DNA of 64,000 bases. Source: Allium sativum. Lineage: Eukaryota; Streptophyta; Magnoliopsida; Asparagales; Amaryllidaceae. Numbering within the stretch: position 1 is the stretch's first letter; each line of letters starts with the position of its first letter. The stretch lies in NCBI GenBank assembly GCA_030737875.1, contig CM060923.1:497204453-497268452 (forward strand), written 5' to 3'. The notes beneath the pieces were generated by a model, which saw only the letters and a list, made by a program, of their open reading frames with translations, was not told where the DNA came from and did not search any database. Positions 46,766 to 59,588 of the stretch are shown here, piece by piece. A program made the translations under genes and the position numbers.

Positions 46766-49700
46766 ATTGAAAGTGAATTGAAATGAATTCAAATTGAATT
46801 AAAATTTGAATTGAATAGAAATGAATTTTAAAACGGATTTATAAAGAAGAATTCAATTTTGATTTGAATTGAATATAGAAGTTGAATTGTTTCAGAAACG
46901 AATTTAAAACGAGTTATAAAATTCGTTTTAAATGGAAATCGACGAAATATATATTATATATATTATATATATAATATAATGGCCTGAATAGCACACGCCG
47001 CGCAGCGGCAGTTCGTGAATTTCGACCATTTATTTCAAATGGACATTGCGGGAGATCCGACCGTCGGATTCTCCTAAAACCGGAACCGTTGGGTTCGTAT
47101 CGAAAAGAGCTTTCCAATGAATATTAGAAATTTGAAATCTAACGGTTGGATTTGGAGTTATGTCCAAATCAAATTCGAAAAAGGTCGCTGTAAGTGCAGT
47201 TCGATAGTCGTTGATGGAAATCGACTGTACGGGCCTTGATAAAATTATTAAAAATATCTATAATTTGTGTAAAATTACAATATGTGAATTGGGAAGAATT
47301 GAGCTGGAGAATTCCACATTTGAAAAGATAAAAATAGATTTTTATCGAAATGAACTAGTTTTGAACTAGAATTAAAAATCAATTTATTTGTGAAATAAAT
47401 AAATCGAATTTGAAAGTGATTTTAAAAATAATCAATATTCCCAATACGTGGAGTGGAAGTGGAGTTGAATCGAAATTATCTTCGGAATATTTCGATGTTG
47501 GATTTCGTGACTATACAGATATTGTTTTGGGAATTTGAAAGATATATTATATATCGTTATTTCCAATACGATATTTGTTGGTTTCAGAATTTGATATTGA
47601 ATATAAGCCGATATATTTTCCATTCAGAGCCTTGTATTTAATATCAAATGTGATTTGGGTTTGTCGTGAATCGTGTTTTAGAAGACATTGGTTCTTTAAC
47701 CCAGTAAAAGACATAATATTGATTTTTGAGAAGATTAAAACTAAATGGAGTTTTAATGAATCTTTAATTAGATTAAAAAGTGAATTGATAATTTAAATTA
47801 TCAAATCTGAAAAGTGATCGAGAGTGGAGTATCACCAGTTTTGCTCCAAAGCGATAGTTAAATCTTTAATTAGATTTGAACGTGAAATGGTAATCAATTT
47901 TACCGATAACACCGTGGTGTTAGATATGGAGTATCACCAGTTTTGCTCCATGGGATATATAGGTTGGGATTGGGAAATAAAACAAATAATTACTTCGGTG
48001 TGGTTCGCTAATCCCGACTAGTTTGAAATGATATCCAAAGGGAGATTATAGGATAAATTTAGAAGAATTTATCTTTGATAAAATTAATGGGAACATTTCC
48101 CTAAGAATGTGATTTTGTGAATAAAAGAATATTCTGAATTGGAATGAGGCGTTCGTTGTGTTTGTGTAACATTTGTTTATCATATACGTGGGTTATTCAG
48201 GAAGGCCGGGTTATACCCATTCTGAATAACCGATTCGACGAGATGTCGAAGATGAAGACGGTGGTTGAAGACCGGAAGTCTTCACATCGTTTGGGTGATT
48301 ACTGATGATCTTGATTGGGCTGTACACCCAGGATGAGGGAATCAGTTGGTGATCGTCCAGACGTACCTGGAGATGGATGGATATGCGAGGAAAGTGCCTC
48401 CGGTTTCGTTCAGACCCAGAACGAACTTGTAAATGGATTGTGTGTCTGACATTGGATTTTATTCTGTGTTGATTGATCTCTATTAAATATACATCTGTTT
48501 GGCGGCAGAGAATTTATTCTCTTGCTTAACGCCCTTCTTTGAGACGTACGAGCTCAGAGGTTGTATATCGATGGACATCAGTTGCATGGAGTGAATTGCC
48601 AATGTGGCATGCGTAAGTGGCAATTGATCAAGGCTTCTGTTGAAAAGCAAAGTCTTGTGGTTGATGATCAAAGCATGGCCTGTGTGGCGTAGCTTTGTGT
48701 ATAGCGTGAATTCGTGAGCCTCACACCTCGGTATGAGTCAAAAACGGGAGACGGACCGCTGGGAGAGCACGACGTTTCTTTCTAGCTAGGGTGGTGTCAG
48801 TGACCTACCAGCCCTGACATTTATATACTTTTCACCTGTGTGGTTGTTGGATACGAGGCGCCTCGGATATAGGTCTGTAAGGACCGGGAAACGTGTGTTC
48901 AGGAATAACTATTCCTCAAAAGTAAGAGAGGACCGGCCCAGCCGATTCCAAGGATCAAAGTGGGGTCCTGGGACATTTGCTAGAGTGTCTCGAACGCGGA
49001 GAGGAGCTTGCCCCTTGCCTCAACTCATGATGGAATCCAATTTCCAATACGTGTATTGCGGTTTTAATTGTAGAACTAGTACGGCGACATGATAGATGGT
49101 ACCCATGCCGCCTATGATTGATATTTATGATTGAAATCGTTTTGACACTATACACTTATAATAGTATCAAATGATTTGTTTTAAACGTACCAAGCATGTT
49201 TGGCTATTATAAGGGAAAACCCTATCCTCCGGCTTGCGTTGCATTGTGTGATGGGACCTGGGTCTTATAATAGCTTCATTTTTCCACAAAAGAATGGCGT
49301 TGTTTTATTATATGCACTAGTATTCTTGGGAGGAAACCCGTTCCGTGTTATACGGCGTGGTCCCTTGAATTACTCTCTTTTAAAGTAAAGTTTTAAATAA
49401 CTGTTTTAGTTCTCACACCAGTCCCATGACTGACCTGGAGTTTATTGTTTTAACCTAAACTCTGGGTGCCCCTATTTTCCGCACGGGCAGCTAGTAGTTT
49501 TGGTTTTGCAGATTTATATTCACAGGAACCTGGTTTACAGCTGGAACGATGCTCGGAAAGCTCTGTATCCGTGTATCACTTTCAGTTGATTTTTGTATAT
49601 TTTCCGCTGCGATGTATTTAAATGTAATCTCTGATATTTATCGAATGTAATTTATTCATTTATACTCTGTATATTCTTGTAACCTGATGCATTGTTGTAA

Positions 49701-49806
49701 TAACAGTGAAATGTTCTTCTGTTTGTGTTCTGATTTGTCTTGTCCTCACAGTAATTTGTTCTTTCTCATCTCTTCGGAGACCGGGGAAGTTTCGGGTCGC
49801 TTCATT

Positions 49807-49818
49807 TGGTATCAGAGC
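49807..49818 (+). other. Primer-binding site of element D
   Basis: TGGTATCAGAGC, a perfect match to the initiator-tRNA-Met PBS of plant LTR retrotransposons, 2 bp after the LTR end. Confidence 0.95.
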
Positions 49819-49878
49819 TTTGGTTTACAGAGCTCGAGAACAAGACACATTAGAACCATACGAAAGAATTCATCAGAT

Positions 49879-49937
49879 ATTGGGTTAGTAATATCCAATT
49901 AGAATGACTCGTTAGAGATAGGATCAGTAGTATCCTA
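49879..49937 (+). promoter_or_regulatory. Post-PBS hairpin motifs of element D
   Basis: Two stem-loops: ATTGG/CCAAT arms around GTTAGTAATAT (49879-49899), and TAGGATCAGTAGTATCCTA (49919-49937, 6 bp stem). Both share the loop core YAGTARTA with the equivalent positions in elements E, F and H. Confidence 0.65.
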
Positions 49938-50827
49938 GAACGGGTGTGAAGAGTATATTTTTCAAATGAAAACAATTTTGTTTTAAAATTTAAATAGTTT
50001 TATACGTATTTGAATATTTATTTATTTTGAATATGGACAATCGAGTATATATAGATTTCGCGTATACGCGTCATGAACGTATAGTCGAAATTTTAATATA
50101 CTGGATAGATATAGAATCACATTCTAGACACCCGGGGATAATTCTGATGATGTGGCCACATCATCAGTATTTATGTTCGTGTTTCGAAGGTGTGATTTTC
50201 TATATATTTCCATTAGGCTAGTGTGAGAACCAAAACTAATATAACTTGAATACATTGTTGTGATTTGGCATCAAAACATGATTTTTGTATATGTATCAAA
50301 AATTATGAATTTGAAACTCTAATTCACTAATTGATTGATGTTTGGGTTGTTTGTTTAATTGTTTGCTAATTTTAACCATTTAGCCTAATTGAATTGAATA
50401 TTGAATTATATTGAAAATTGGTCGCATTTGCTTGTATATACTTGTACTTACATTGAACAGGTCATAGCAAGGAGGCTAGAGCCAGAGAATAAAATTTGTT
50501 TGCCCGACAAATAGGTACATTTTTACTTCATAATTTCCTGTTTTGTTTGGGTGATGATGATTTTGTGAGCCTATTGGCTAGCCGCTTGGCTTTTTCTTTT
50601 TCTTTTTGAGATCTGAAGGACCGGGGAAGCTATTTGAAATTCCCCGATGCTCCCGGTGCAGGGGAGGTTATGGCGAAATTTTTCGAAAATTTAGGGTGTT
50701 AGCCAAATTTTTGAAATTTTGAAAATTCTCAGAAACTGAAAAGTTGGAGAATGTAAGCCAGATCGAGCGTAGAGCTGAATAATCAAACCACTTTCGACTT
50801 TGTTCCTTTTCGGGGATGAAAAGTTTT

Positions 50828-50840
50828 AAGTGGGGGAGAC
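50828..50840 (+). other. Polypurine tract of element D
   Basis: AAGTGGGGGAGAC lies immediately before the 3' LTR start TGTAATAACCCG at 50841. The TTCGGGGATGAAAAG motif is 20-30 bp upstream. Confidence 0.9.
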
Positions 50841-52907
50841 TGTAATAACCCGTAAAATGCGAGCCAGTTTGAAATTTTTATTTTGGCAATTTTAGCGAAT
50901 TTTGAATATTTAAAATAGATTATTTTAAATAATACCAACGAGAAATTTATTTTGAATAGAATTCGAACGTATATATTTTATACGTCGTCGTTAGAATATA
51001 AATATTTATATATAATTATAAATAGAATTGAAAATGGCGTGGTAGTTCGATAATTCGATTTCAAACTTCAATTGAACATACCGGGTGCAAAATAATCCGG
51101 ATTTTAGTGAAACCAAAAATGATAGGATCTAATTGATGATATCTTTCCAACGAATCCGACCAATTGAGATTTCATGGCGGGAATCAAAAGATATGTCCAG
51201 TTGAAAATTCTGAATAGTCGCTATGGAATTCAGGCCCTTAAAAATGGACATTTTGCAAACGACCTTGGATTTCGACGAAACCACTTTTGTTGGGTCCGTG
51301 ATGTCAAATTATTGCTAGGTTTCAAATTTCATAATTTTTCGAATCAATATGTGAGCGTGGCAAAGGAAAACGCGATTGACCAATTTCAGTTGATTTTAAT
51401 CGACTAGAAATTGGCCATTTTTCATACGGTCTCAGAATTCGACGAAGCTAGTTTTGTTAGGACCGTATCGTCAATACGAAGCTAGAAAATATTTTTCTGG
51501 AATTTTTCTAGTTAGTATGTGGCCCCAGTAATTTGAAATGTACGTTTAAAATTCAATATAGTGATTTAAATGTAAAATTTATCGGAAACTGATTGTAACA
51601 GTCGAATCAGCCTACGATACATTTCCCATTGTGTTCGGAATGGGGGTAAAACGCTAGGGGCGACAGGCGGTGGGCCTCGTTTCGAGTTCGTATGTAAAAG
51701 TCACCTTTTTCGAATTAAAAAAAAAAAGTCTCTCCCCCTATTACGCTGGCCCCCCCCCCACCCTCTTATTTTTCAAATCGGTTTTCAGAAGAAAAAAAAA
51801 TAAAATAAAAAGGGGCAGAACCCTAAACTCCTCGTCGCCCAACCCCTCCAGCCGCCAACGATGACCGCGCCACCACCAAGGGCACCACCGCCGCTTCTTT
51901 CTCCCTCCTCTCCTCCTTCTTCCTCCATTCGAATGCCCCGAACCCGAACCCCCTCGCCCACGCGTCCCGCTCCTTTTCCCCTCCCCGATGGACCGTCGCC
52001 ACCCACCTCCTCCGACCTCGCCCTCCGCCTGCGCCCTCCTCCACGTCGAGCGCCACCAGTGCCGAGCGCCACCCCCTGTGGACCCCCCCTCTCTCCAACA
52101 GTAAACAGTAAGTTTTTTTTATTATTTATTTTAATTTATTTTAAATACTCGGATTTGTTATATAGGAAATAGCATATAAATGGCAATGAAAAGGTTTGGT
52201 TTTTTTTTATTTGATAAAAGTAAGGATTTTTATTTGATGAAGAGATAGAATTTTTATTCGATAAGGAAATTAAAAATATAATCTTTCATATTGTAGAAAT
52301 ATTAAAAATATGATTTTTATATTTTTAAAGTAATAAAGATACGATCTTTATATTTTTAAAGTAATAAAAATATAGTTTTTATATTTTTAAAGAATTAAAA
52401 TATAGTCTTTACTATATAGAAATATTAAAAATATGATTTTTATATTTTTAAAGTATTAAAAATATAATCTTTATAGGATAGAGAATATAAAAATATCATC
52501 TTTGTATATGTAGCGAAATATAAATCTGATTTTTATTTTATATACGTTGAAGTAAAGTGATGATTTTTATAATGATGAAATCTATATTTTTGAAAAGGCG
52601 AAATCTTTATATAGAGAATAGCGTTATAAAAATAGAATTTTTATCTATATATTAGCGGTAAGGAAATATAATTTTTATATATTGAATCGCATAGTAAAAT
52701 TTCGATTTTTAAATATATGAAGTGATTATAAAAATATGATTTTTAAATTGAAAGTGAATAAATAAAAATGTGATTTTTATTTTAAGGACATCGAAATATA
52801 AAAATGTGTGATTTCTATATGTAGTGGCTACGGGCAACAAAGGAGAAGAAAAGGCGAGAACGACGAAGATCTCTACAATAGGAGTGTCGTGGTATTGGAT
52901 AGCTTTC

Positions 52908-53015
52908 GGTGAGAACTTCTCACCTTTCAATTTCTTTTTCTAGTTATATATATATATAGGATGCAGACGGTGCTTAGTAGCACCCGACACCCGTCATCCA
53001 CAGACCATGGATGAC
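52908..53015 (+). promoter_or_regulatory. Hairpin cluster, LTR D (3' copy)
   Basis: All three stems are intact: 52908-52924, 52969-52984, and arms 52993-52999 with 53009-53015. The TA-repeat between the first and second stem differs in length from the 5' LTR, while the stems themselves are unchanged. Confidence 0.75.
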
Positions 53016-54129
53016 TTGTTTGTTAAATTGTTTGATTGTGTAGTTGGTTAGTCTATTTGATTTGAATTGAATTGTTGGGTGAATTGAAATTGATTTGATT
53101 GATGTGTGAATGGCGTGGGCCTTCACTAGACCGGGGATAAGGCTAGGCCTCGTCCCGTTTCTAGTATCGTGCCGTTATGCCGCCGAAATTTTCTAAAATA
53201 TGTTAGAAAAATAAAAATATCATTTTTATTGTGTAAATGAACTGAATAGAAATTCAAGTGTTGAAATAAATATTTTTGACGTTAAAAATATAATTTTTAA
53301 CGTGAAAGTGAATAAATAAATATTTATAAACAAATCGGCCGATTTGTTTATTTATACTGATTTGACTGATATTGAATGGGTTGATAAATTTTACACATCG
53401 CCCAACTGCACAAACAAAAATGTGTGTTTGTTGATTTGAAACCCCACACGGGTGTTGGGATGATATTTGGTGTACACTAATCCCAATTATTTAATTATTG
53501 TCGATCGATTGGTCGACAGACTGTGTAAGCGTCGATTATTTATATTTGATGCTTATGCAGTTGTGTAGTGCACTTTGGTTGATGGTTGATTATTTTTCAA
53601 TGCTATTATATACATGTGTTGTATGGAATCCATATAATTAACGTTATATGGTGATTGATTGGGCCTCATTCCAATCGGGAAAATAAGGAATATTATAAAA
53701 GAAAATTCATGTGTTGAATATAAAAATAATCATGTGTCGACGATGTTCATGTGTTGAGTGAAATATTTTATATAATAAAAATTTACATCTTTATCATATT
53801 TAAAATTAGAACCACTTCCCAGTAGAAGTCTAATTGAAAATCAAACGATAGATACCATAGTTTTATAAAATATTTTACATAACAAAAATAGTGATGTGTC
53901 GACAGTACTCACGTGTTGAGATTAGTCGTGTGTTGAAAGAAATATAGATTCATGTGTTGAATGGGATAAATATTCATTTGTTGAATAAAATAAAGAAGTT
54001 GTGAAAAATATAAAGCCGTGTTGATTAGTTTTGCGCCATTTTAACGTGAACGATATTTATATCGATTTTATTCGTTGTATAATGAATATTGAAAAGTGAT
54101 TTCGAAATTAAATATTTTGAAATTGAAAT

Positions 54130-54485
54130 TTGAAATGAATTGAATTGAAAACGAATTCGAAATGAATTGAATTGAAAACGATTTCGAAATGAATTGAATT
54201 GAAAACGATTTCGAAATGAATTGAATTGAAAACGAATTCTAAATGAATTGAATTGAAAACGAATTTGAAATGAATTGAAAACGAATTCGAAATGAATTGA
54301 ATTGAAAACGAATTCGAAATGAATTTAATTGAAAATGAATTCGAAATGAATTGAATTGAAAACGATTTCGAAATGAATTGAATTGAAAACGATTTCGAAA
54401 TGAATTGAATTGAAAACGATTTCGAAATGAATTGAATTGAAAACGATTTCGAAATGAATTGAATTGAAAACGAATTCAAATTGAA
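54130..54485 (+). repeat. 27 bp minisatellite, LTR D (3' copy)
   Basis: The same array as at 46408, with a few substitutions and a unit shortened by 5 bp near 54262. It shows that repeat arrays diverge faster than the rest of the LTR pair. Confidence 0.9.
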
Positions 54486-57400
54486 TTGAAAGTGAATTGA
54501 AATGAATTCAAATTGAATTAAAATTTGAATTGAATAGAAATGAATTTTAAAACGGATTTATAAAGAAGAATTCAATTTTGATTTGAATTGAATATAGAAG
54601 TTGAATTGTTTCAGAAACGAATTTAAAACGAGTTATAAAATTCGTTTTAAATGGAAATCGACGAAATATATATTATATATATTATACATATAATATAATG
54701 GCCTGAATAGAACGCGCCGCGCGTTCGGCAGTTCGTGAATTTCGACCATTTATTTCAAACGGACATTGCGGGAGATCCGACCGTCGGATTCTCCTAAAAC
54801 AGGAACCGTTGGGTTCGTATCGAAAAGAGCTTTCCAATGAATATTAGAAATTTGAAATCTAACGGTTGGATTTGGAGTTATGTCCAAATCAAATTCGAAA
54901 AAGGTCGCTGTAAGTGCAGTTCGATAGCCGTTGATGGAAATCGACTGTACGGGCCTTGATAAAATTATTAAAAATATCTATAATTTGTGTAAAATTACAA
55001 TATGTGAATTGGGAAGAATTGAGCTGGAGAATTCCACATTTGAAAAGATAAAAATAGATTTTTATCGAAATGAACTAGTTTTGAACTAGAATTAAAAATC
55101 AATTTATTTGTGAAATAAATAAATCGAATTTGAAAGTGATTTTAAAAATAATCAATATTCCCAATACGTGGAGTGGAAGTGGAGTTGAATCGAAATTATC
55201 TTCGGAATATTTCGATGTTGGATTTCGTGACTATACAGATATTGTTTTGGGAATTTGAAAGATATATTATATATCGTTATTTCCAATACGATATTTGTTG
55301 GTTTCAGAATTTGATATTGAATATAAGCCGATATATTTTCCATTCAGAGCCTTGTATTTAATATCAAATGTGATTTGGGTTTGTCGTGAATCGTGTTTTA
55401 GAAGACATTGGTTCTTTAACCCAGTTAAAGACATAATATTGATTTTTGAGAAGATTAAAACTAAATGGAGTTTTAATGAATCTTTAATTAGATTAAAAAG
55501 TGAATTGATAATTTAAATTATCAAATCTGAAAAGTGATCGAGAGTGGAGTATCACCAGTTTTGCTCCAAAGCGATAGTTAAATCTTTAATTAGATTTGAA
55601 CGTGAAATGGTAATCAATTTTACCGATAACACCGTGGTGTTAGATATGGAGTATCACCAGTTTTGCTCCATGGGATATATAGGTTGGGATTGGGAAATAA
55701 AACAAATAATTACTTCGGTGTGGTTCGCTAATCCCGACTAGTTTGAAATGATATCCAAAGGGAGATTATAGGATAAATTTAGAAGAATTTATCTTTGATA
55801 AAATTAATGGGAACATTTCCCTAAGAATGTGATTTTGTGAATAAAAGAATATTCTGAATTGGAATGAGGCGTTCGTTGTGTTTGTGTAACATTTGTTTAT
55901 CATATACGTGGGTTATTCAGGAAGGCCGGGTTATACCCATTCTGAATAACCGATTCGACGAGATGTCGAAGATGAAGACGGTGGTTGAAGACCGGAAGTC
56001 TTCACATCGTTTGGGTGATTACTGATGATCTTGATTGGGTTGTACACCCAGGATGAGGGAATCAGTTGGTGATCGTCCAGACGTACCTGGAGATGGATGG
56101 ATATGCGAGGAAAGTGCCTCCGGTTTCGTTCAGACCCAGAACGAACTTGTAAATGGATTGTGTGTCTGACATTGGATTTTATTCTGTGTTGATTGATCTC
56201 TATTAAATATACATCTGTTTGGCGGCAGAGAATTTATTCTCTTGCTTAACGCCCTTCTTTGAGACGTACGAGCTCAGAGGTTGTATATCGATGGACATCA
56301 GTTGCATGGAGTGAATTGCCAATGTGGCATGCGTAAGTGGCAATTGATCAAGGCTTCTGTTGAAAAGCAAAGTCTTGTGGTTGATGATCAAAGCACGGCC
56401 TGTGTGGCGTACCTTTGTGTATAACGTGAATTCGTGAGCCTCACACCTCGGTATGAGCCAAAAACGGGAGACGGACCGCTGGGAGAGCACGACGTTTCTT
56501 ACTAGCTAGGGTGGTGTCAGTGACCTACCAGCCCTGACATTTATATACTTTTCACCTGTGTGGTTGTTGGATACGAGGCACCTCGGATATAGGTCTGTAA
56601 GGACCGGGAACCGTGTGTTCAGGAATAACTTATCCTCAAAAGTAAGAGAGGACCGGCCCAGCCGATTCCAAGGATCAAAGTGGGGTCCTGGGACATTTGC
56701 TAGAGTGTCTCGAACGCGGAGAGGAGCATGCCCCTTGCCTCGACTCATGATGGAATCCAATTTCCAATACGTGTATTGCGGTTTTAATTGTAGAACTAGT
56801 ACGGCGACATGATAGATGGTACCCATGCCGCCTATGATTGATATTTATGATTGAAATTGTTTTGACACTATACACTTATAATAGTATCAAATGATTTGTT
56901 TTAAACGTACCAAGCATGTTTGGCTATTATAAGGGAAAACCCTATCCTCCGGCTTGCGTTGCATTGTGTGATGGGACCTGGGTCTTATAATAGCTTCATT
57001 TTTCCAAAAAGCATTGCGTTGTTTTGTTATATGCACTAGTATTCTTGGGAGGAAACCCGTTCCGTGTTATACGGCGTGGTCCCTTGAATTACTCTCTTTT
57101 AAAGTAAAGTTTTAAATAACTGTTTTAGTTCTCACACCAGTCCCATGACTGACCTGGAGTTTATTGTTTTAACCTAAACTCTGGGTGCCCCTATTTTCCG
57201 CACGGGCAGCTAGTAGTTTTGGTTTTGCAGATTTATATTCACAGGAACCTGGTTTACAGCTGGAACGATGCTCGGAAAGCTCTGTATCCGTGTATCACTT
57301 TCAGTTGAGTTTTGTATATTTTCCGCTGCGATGTATTTAAATGTAATCTCTGATATTTATCGAATGTAATTTATTCATTTATACTCTGTATATTCTTGTA

Positions 57401-58079
57401 ACCTGATGCATTGTTGTAATAACAGTGAAATGTTCTTCTGTTTGTGTTCTGATTTGTCTTGTCCTCACAGTAATTCGTTCTTTCTCATCTCTTCGGAGAC
57501 CGGGGAAGTTTCGGGTCGCTTCATCATGCCAACACCCATGTGGGGTTTTCAAACAACAGTTCATCTAAATAAATCATTGCTTAATGGATCAACCTATTAT
57601 AATTAAGTTTGAATTATTTCCTATTTGACAAAATTTCACTATTAAATTATAAATAAATATTTATAATTTAGTTTCAACACAACATATATTTTTATGTAAC
57701 ATGTCATAACCTAAATATATGGCATTTTAATGTAACATGACAAATTTCTAAAATGATAACTTTTATTTTATCATCATATTTTAACGTAACATGACAAGTT
57801 TCTAAGACGATAATTTTTATCATGACATTTTAATCTAAAATGATACTTTTATTTTATCATGATATTTTTCTCTAAAATGACATTTCTTAATAACAAAGGT
57901 CATCTTTAACCGAGTGTACATTTCCTACAAATAAGTTATTTTAATTTAATGTACATTCTTTAACAAAAATGTATTTTAAGCTTCCTCAACAAAATGCTAT
58001 GTTATTTTCTCCAATGTCATATTTTATGAAATTGCTATTTTATCTCCAATGCATATTTTATAACAAAAATGCTATTTTA

Positions 58080-58670
58080 TTTGCATCTAAAATGCAAACA
58101 AAAAGGTAACCTTTTTAATTCATGTTTTATTTGTATCAAAGAATGAAAATAAAAATGCAACTTTTAAATCAGTATTTTATTCACATCAAAAATGCAAACA
58201 AAAATATAACTTTCATTTTAATGTTTTTGTTTACATCTAAATACAAACAAATATGCAACTTTAATTAATGTTTTGTTTGCATCTAAAATTGCAAACAAAA
58301 ATGCAACTTTATTTCCACCTTTGCATCAAAGAATGCAAATAAAAATTCAACTTTTTATTGCAATATTTTATTTGCATCAAAGAATGCAAATAAAATATAA
58401 CTTTTTATTTCAATGTTTATTTGCATCAAAAATGCAAATAAAAAAAAACTTTTAATTTCACGTTTATTTGCATCAAAGAATGCAAATAAAGATGCAATTT
58501 TTATTTCATGTTTTAAGTTTGCATTTAAAATTCAAACAAAAATTGTAATCTTTTTCTACGGTGTTTATTTGCATCTAAATATGCAAAAAAAATGAAGTCT
58601 TTTTCTTTGATGTTTATTTGCATCTAAATATGCAAATAAAATGAAATCTTTTTCTTTTACTTAAACCGCA
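58080..58670 (-). repeat. Degenerate tandem array with GCAT/ATGC palindromes, LTR C
   Basis: About ten irregular units of roughly 55-65 bp, each with a TTTGCATCAAAGAATGCAAA-type palindrome followed by a T-rich ATGCAACTTTTTATT stretch. It occupies the place of the A/T palindrome arrays in LTRs A and D, but the sequence differs. Confidence 0.8.
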
Positions 58671-59579
58671 ATAAAAATATGAACTTTATAGTCTAAACTT
58701 TTTATTGTACCAGATTTATGAATAACATACAATCTTTAATCGCTAATCAATTTATTGAAACAGATCTTCAATAAAAATATGATTTTTATGGTATAATTAA
58801 AAATTGACATACATGAACATTTCAACCAAGCATACACAATTCAATTTAACCATCCATTTCAATCTGAAACAATCAATCCAAATTTCATCCAATCACATAT
58901 ATAAATTTTACAAAAAAATAAATAGTAATTTTATTTTTAAAATATAGATCTGACATCGATTTTTGTTTAATTTCTAACATACTCTGTTTCAGCTCTAGTC
59001 AGTTCCAGGTTGTAGATCTGGATTTTCTGATTCCAACGGATTCTGTTTCATCAGATTTTGATAATGTATGAAATAGATATTGATTTTTAAACATTTGATT
59101 ACTTTAATATATAATTAATTATAATAATTAATTAATCATTAACTCCTTAATTACCCTAGCCTTCGTTCTTCCTTCTGTAACATTTCTGGAAACCGCTCGA
59201 CCAAAGCATTACCTGCGCCCGCTCCTCCAGGCCGTCCGCCGTCCATCCGATGCCTCCACACGAACGCCCCAACTTGCCACCCCCACGCGCCCCATCTGGA
59301 CGAACTCGATCTATCCCTAGTGTCGAAATCCAGCTAGAAATGCACCGACTTTGGGTGCTGATATCCCTCATACCATCATAGTAAAACCGATCATAGCCGG
59401 TATAATTGTAGAGCTTACATTGCTCTTGAATTTTGCTTTAGAAATTTGTTGAATTAGTGAACTGATTTGGAGAAAAAGGGAAGAAGATTGGATTGCATTT
59501 CTGGCTTTAGAAAGTTGAGTGGCTACTCAGCATAGTAGATTAGGGTTTTGAGGAATACCGTATACGGTGAATTGTTGGG

Positions 59580-59588
59580 TATTTATAC
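59580..59588 (-). promoter_or_regulatory. Putative TATA box of LTR C
   Basis: GTATAAATA on the minus strand, about 100 bp downstream of the conserved GCTAGGGGCAACTC block and upstream of the GC-rich segment. Confidence 0.4.

Larger units (their letters stand above)
43120..49804 (+). mobile_element. Element D 5' LTR (6685 bp)
   Basis: Begins TGTAATAACCCG and ends GGGTCGCTTCA, directly followed by the PBS. It is repeated almost base for base at 50841-57523. Sense order: two GAAACC/GAAGC motifs (43552, 43721), the CCCATT hairpin block (43903-43922), a C run and the GC-rich leader (44100-44370), a palindrome array (44480-45095), a hairpin cluster (45185-45291), a 27 bp minisatellite (46408-46765), long AT-rich stretches, then the 3' part shared with LTRs A, B and C. 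The plus-strand frame 43453-43764 is cut by a stop in the other LTR and is not a gene. Confidence 0.95.
49805..50840 (+). mobile_element. Element D internal region (1036 bp, non-coding)
   Basis: Contains a PBS at the left, hairpin-forming repeats (49879-49937), conserved blocks TGCCCGACAAATAGGTACA (about 50501) and TATTGGCTAGCCGCTTGGCT (about 50570), a GGAGGTTATGGCGAAATTTT stretch (about 50665), a TTTTCGGGGATGAAAAG motif and a polypurine tract at the right. There is no Gag, protease, RT, RNase H or integrase motif in any frame. The element must borrow proteins from an autonomous relative, as inferred for LARD-type elements. Confidence 0.85.
50841..57523 (+). mobile_element. Element D 3' LTR (6683 bp)
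   Basis: A near-identical copy of 43120-49804. By eye I count about 60 substitutions and around a dozen small indels, roughly 1 percent, not a computed alignment. The internal parts recur at the same offsets: leader 51830-52095, palindrome array 52215-52820, hairpin cluster 52908-53015, 27 bp minisatellite 54130-54485 (one unit here has a 5 bp deletion). The end CTTCA is followed by the target duplication TCATG (57524-57528), identical to 43115-43119. Confidence 0.95.

Noticed and set aside
43120..57523. Simple tandem segmental duplication of 7.7 kb
   Set aside because: The unit boundaries coincide with LTR ends, with PBS at 49807 and PPT at 50828, and the flanking TCATG duplication lies outside both copies. 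This is an LTR pair, not a segmental duplication.
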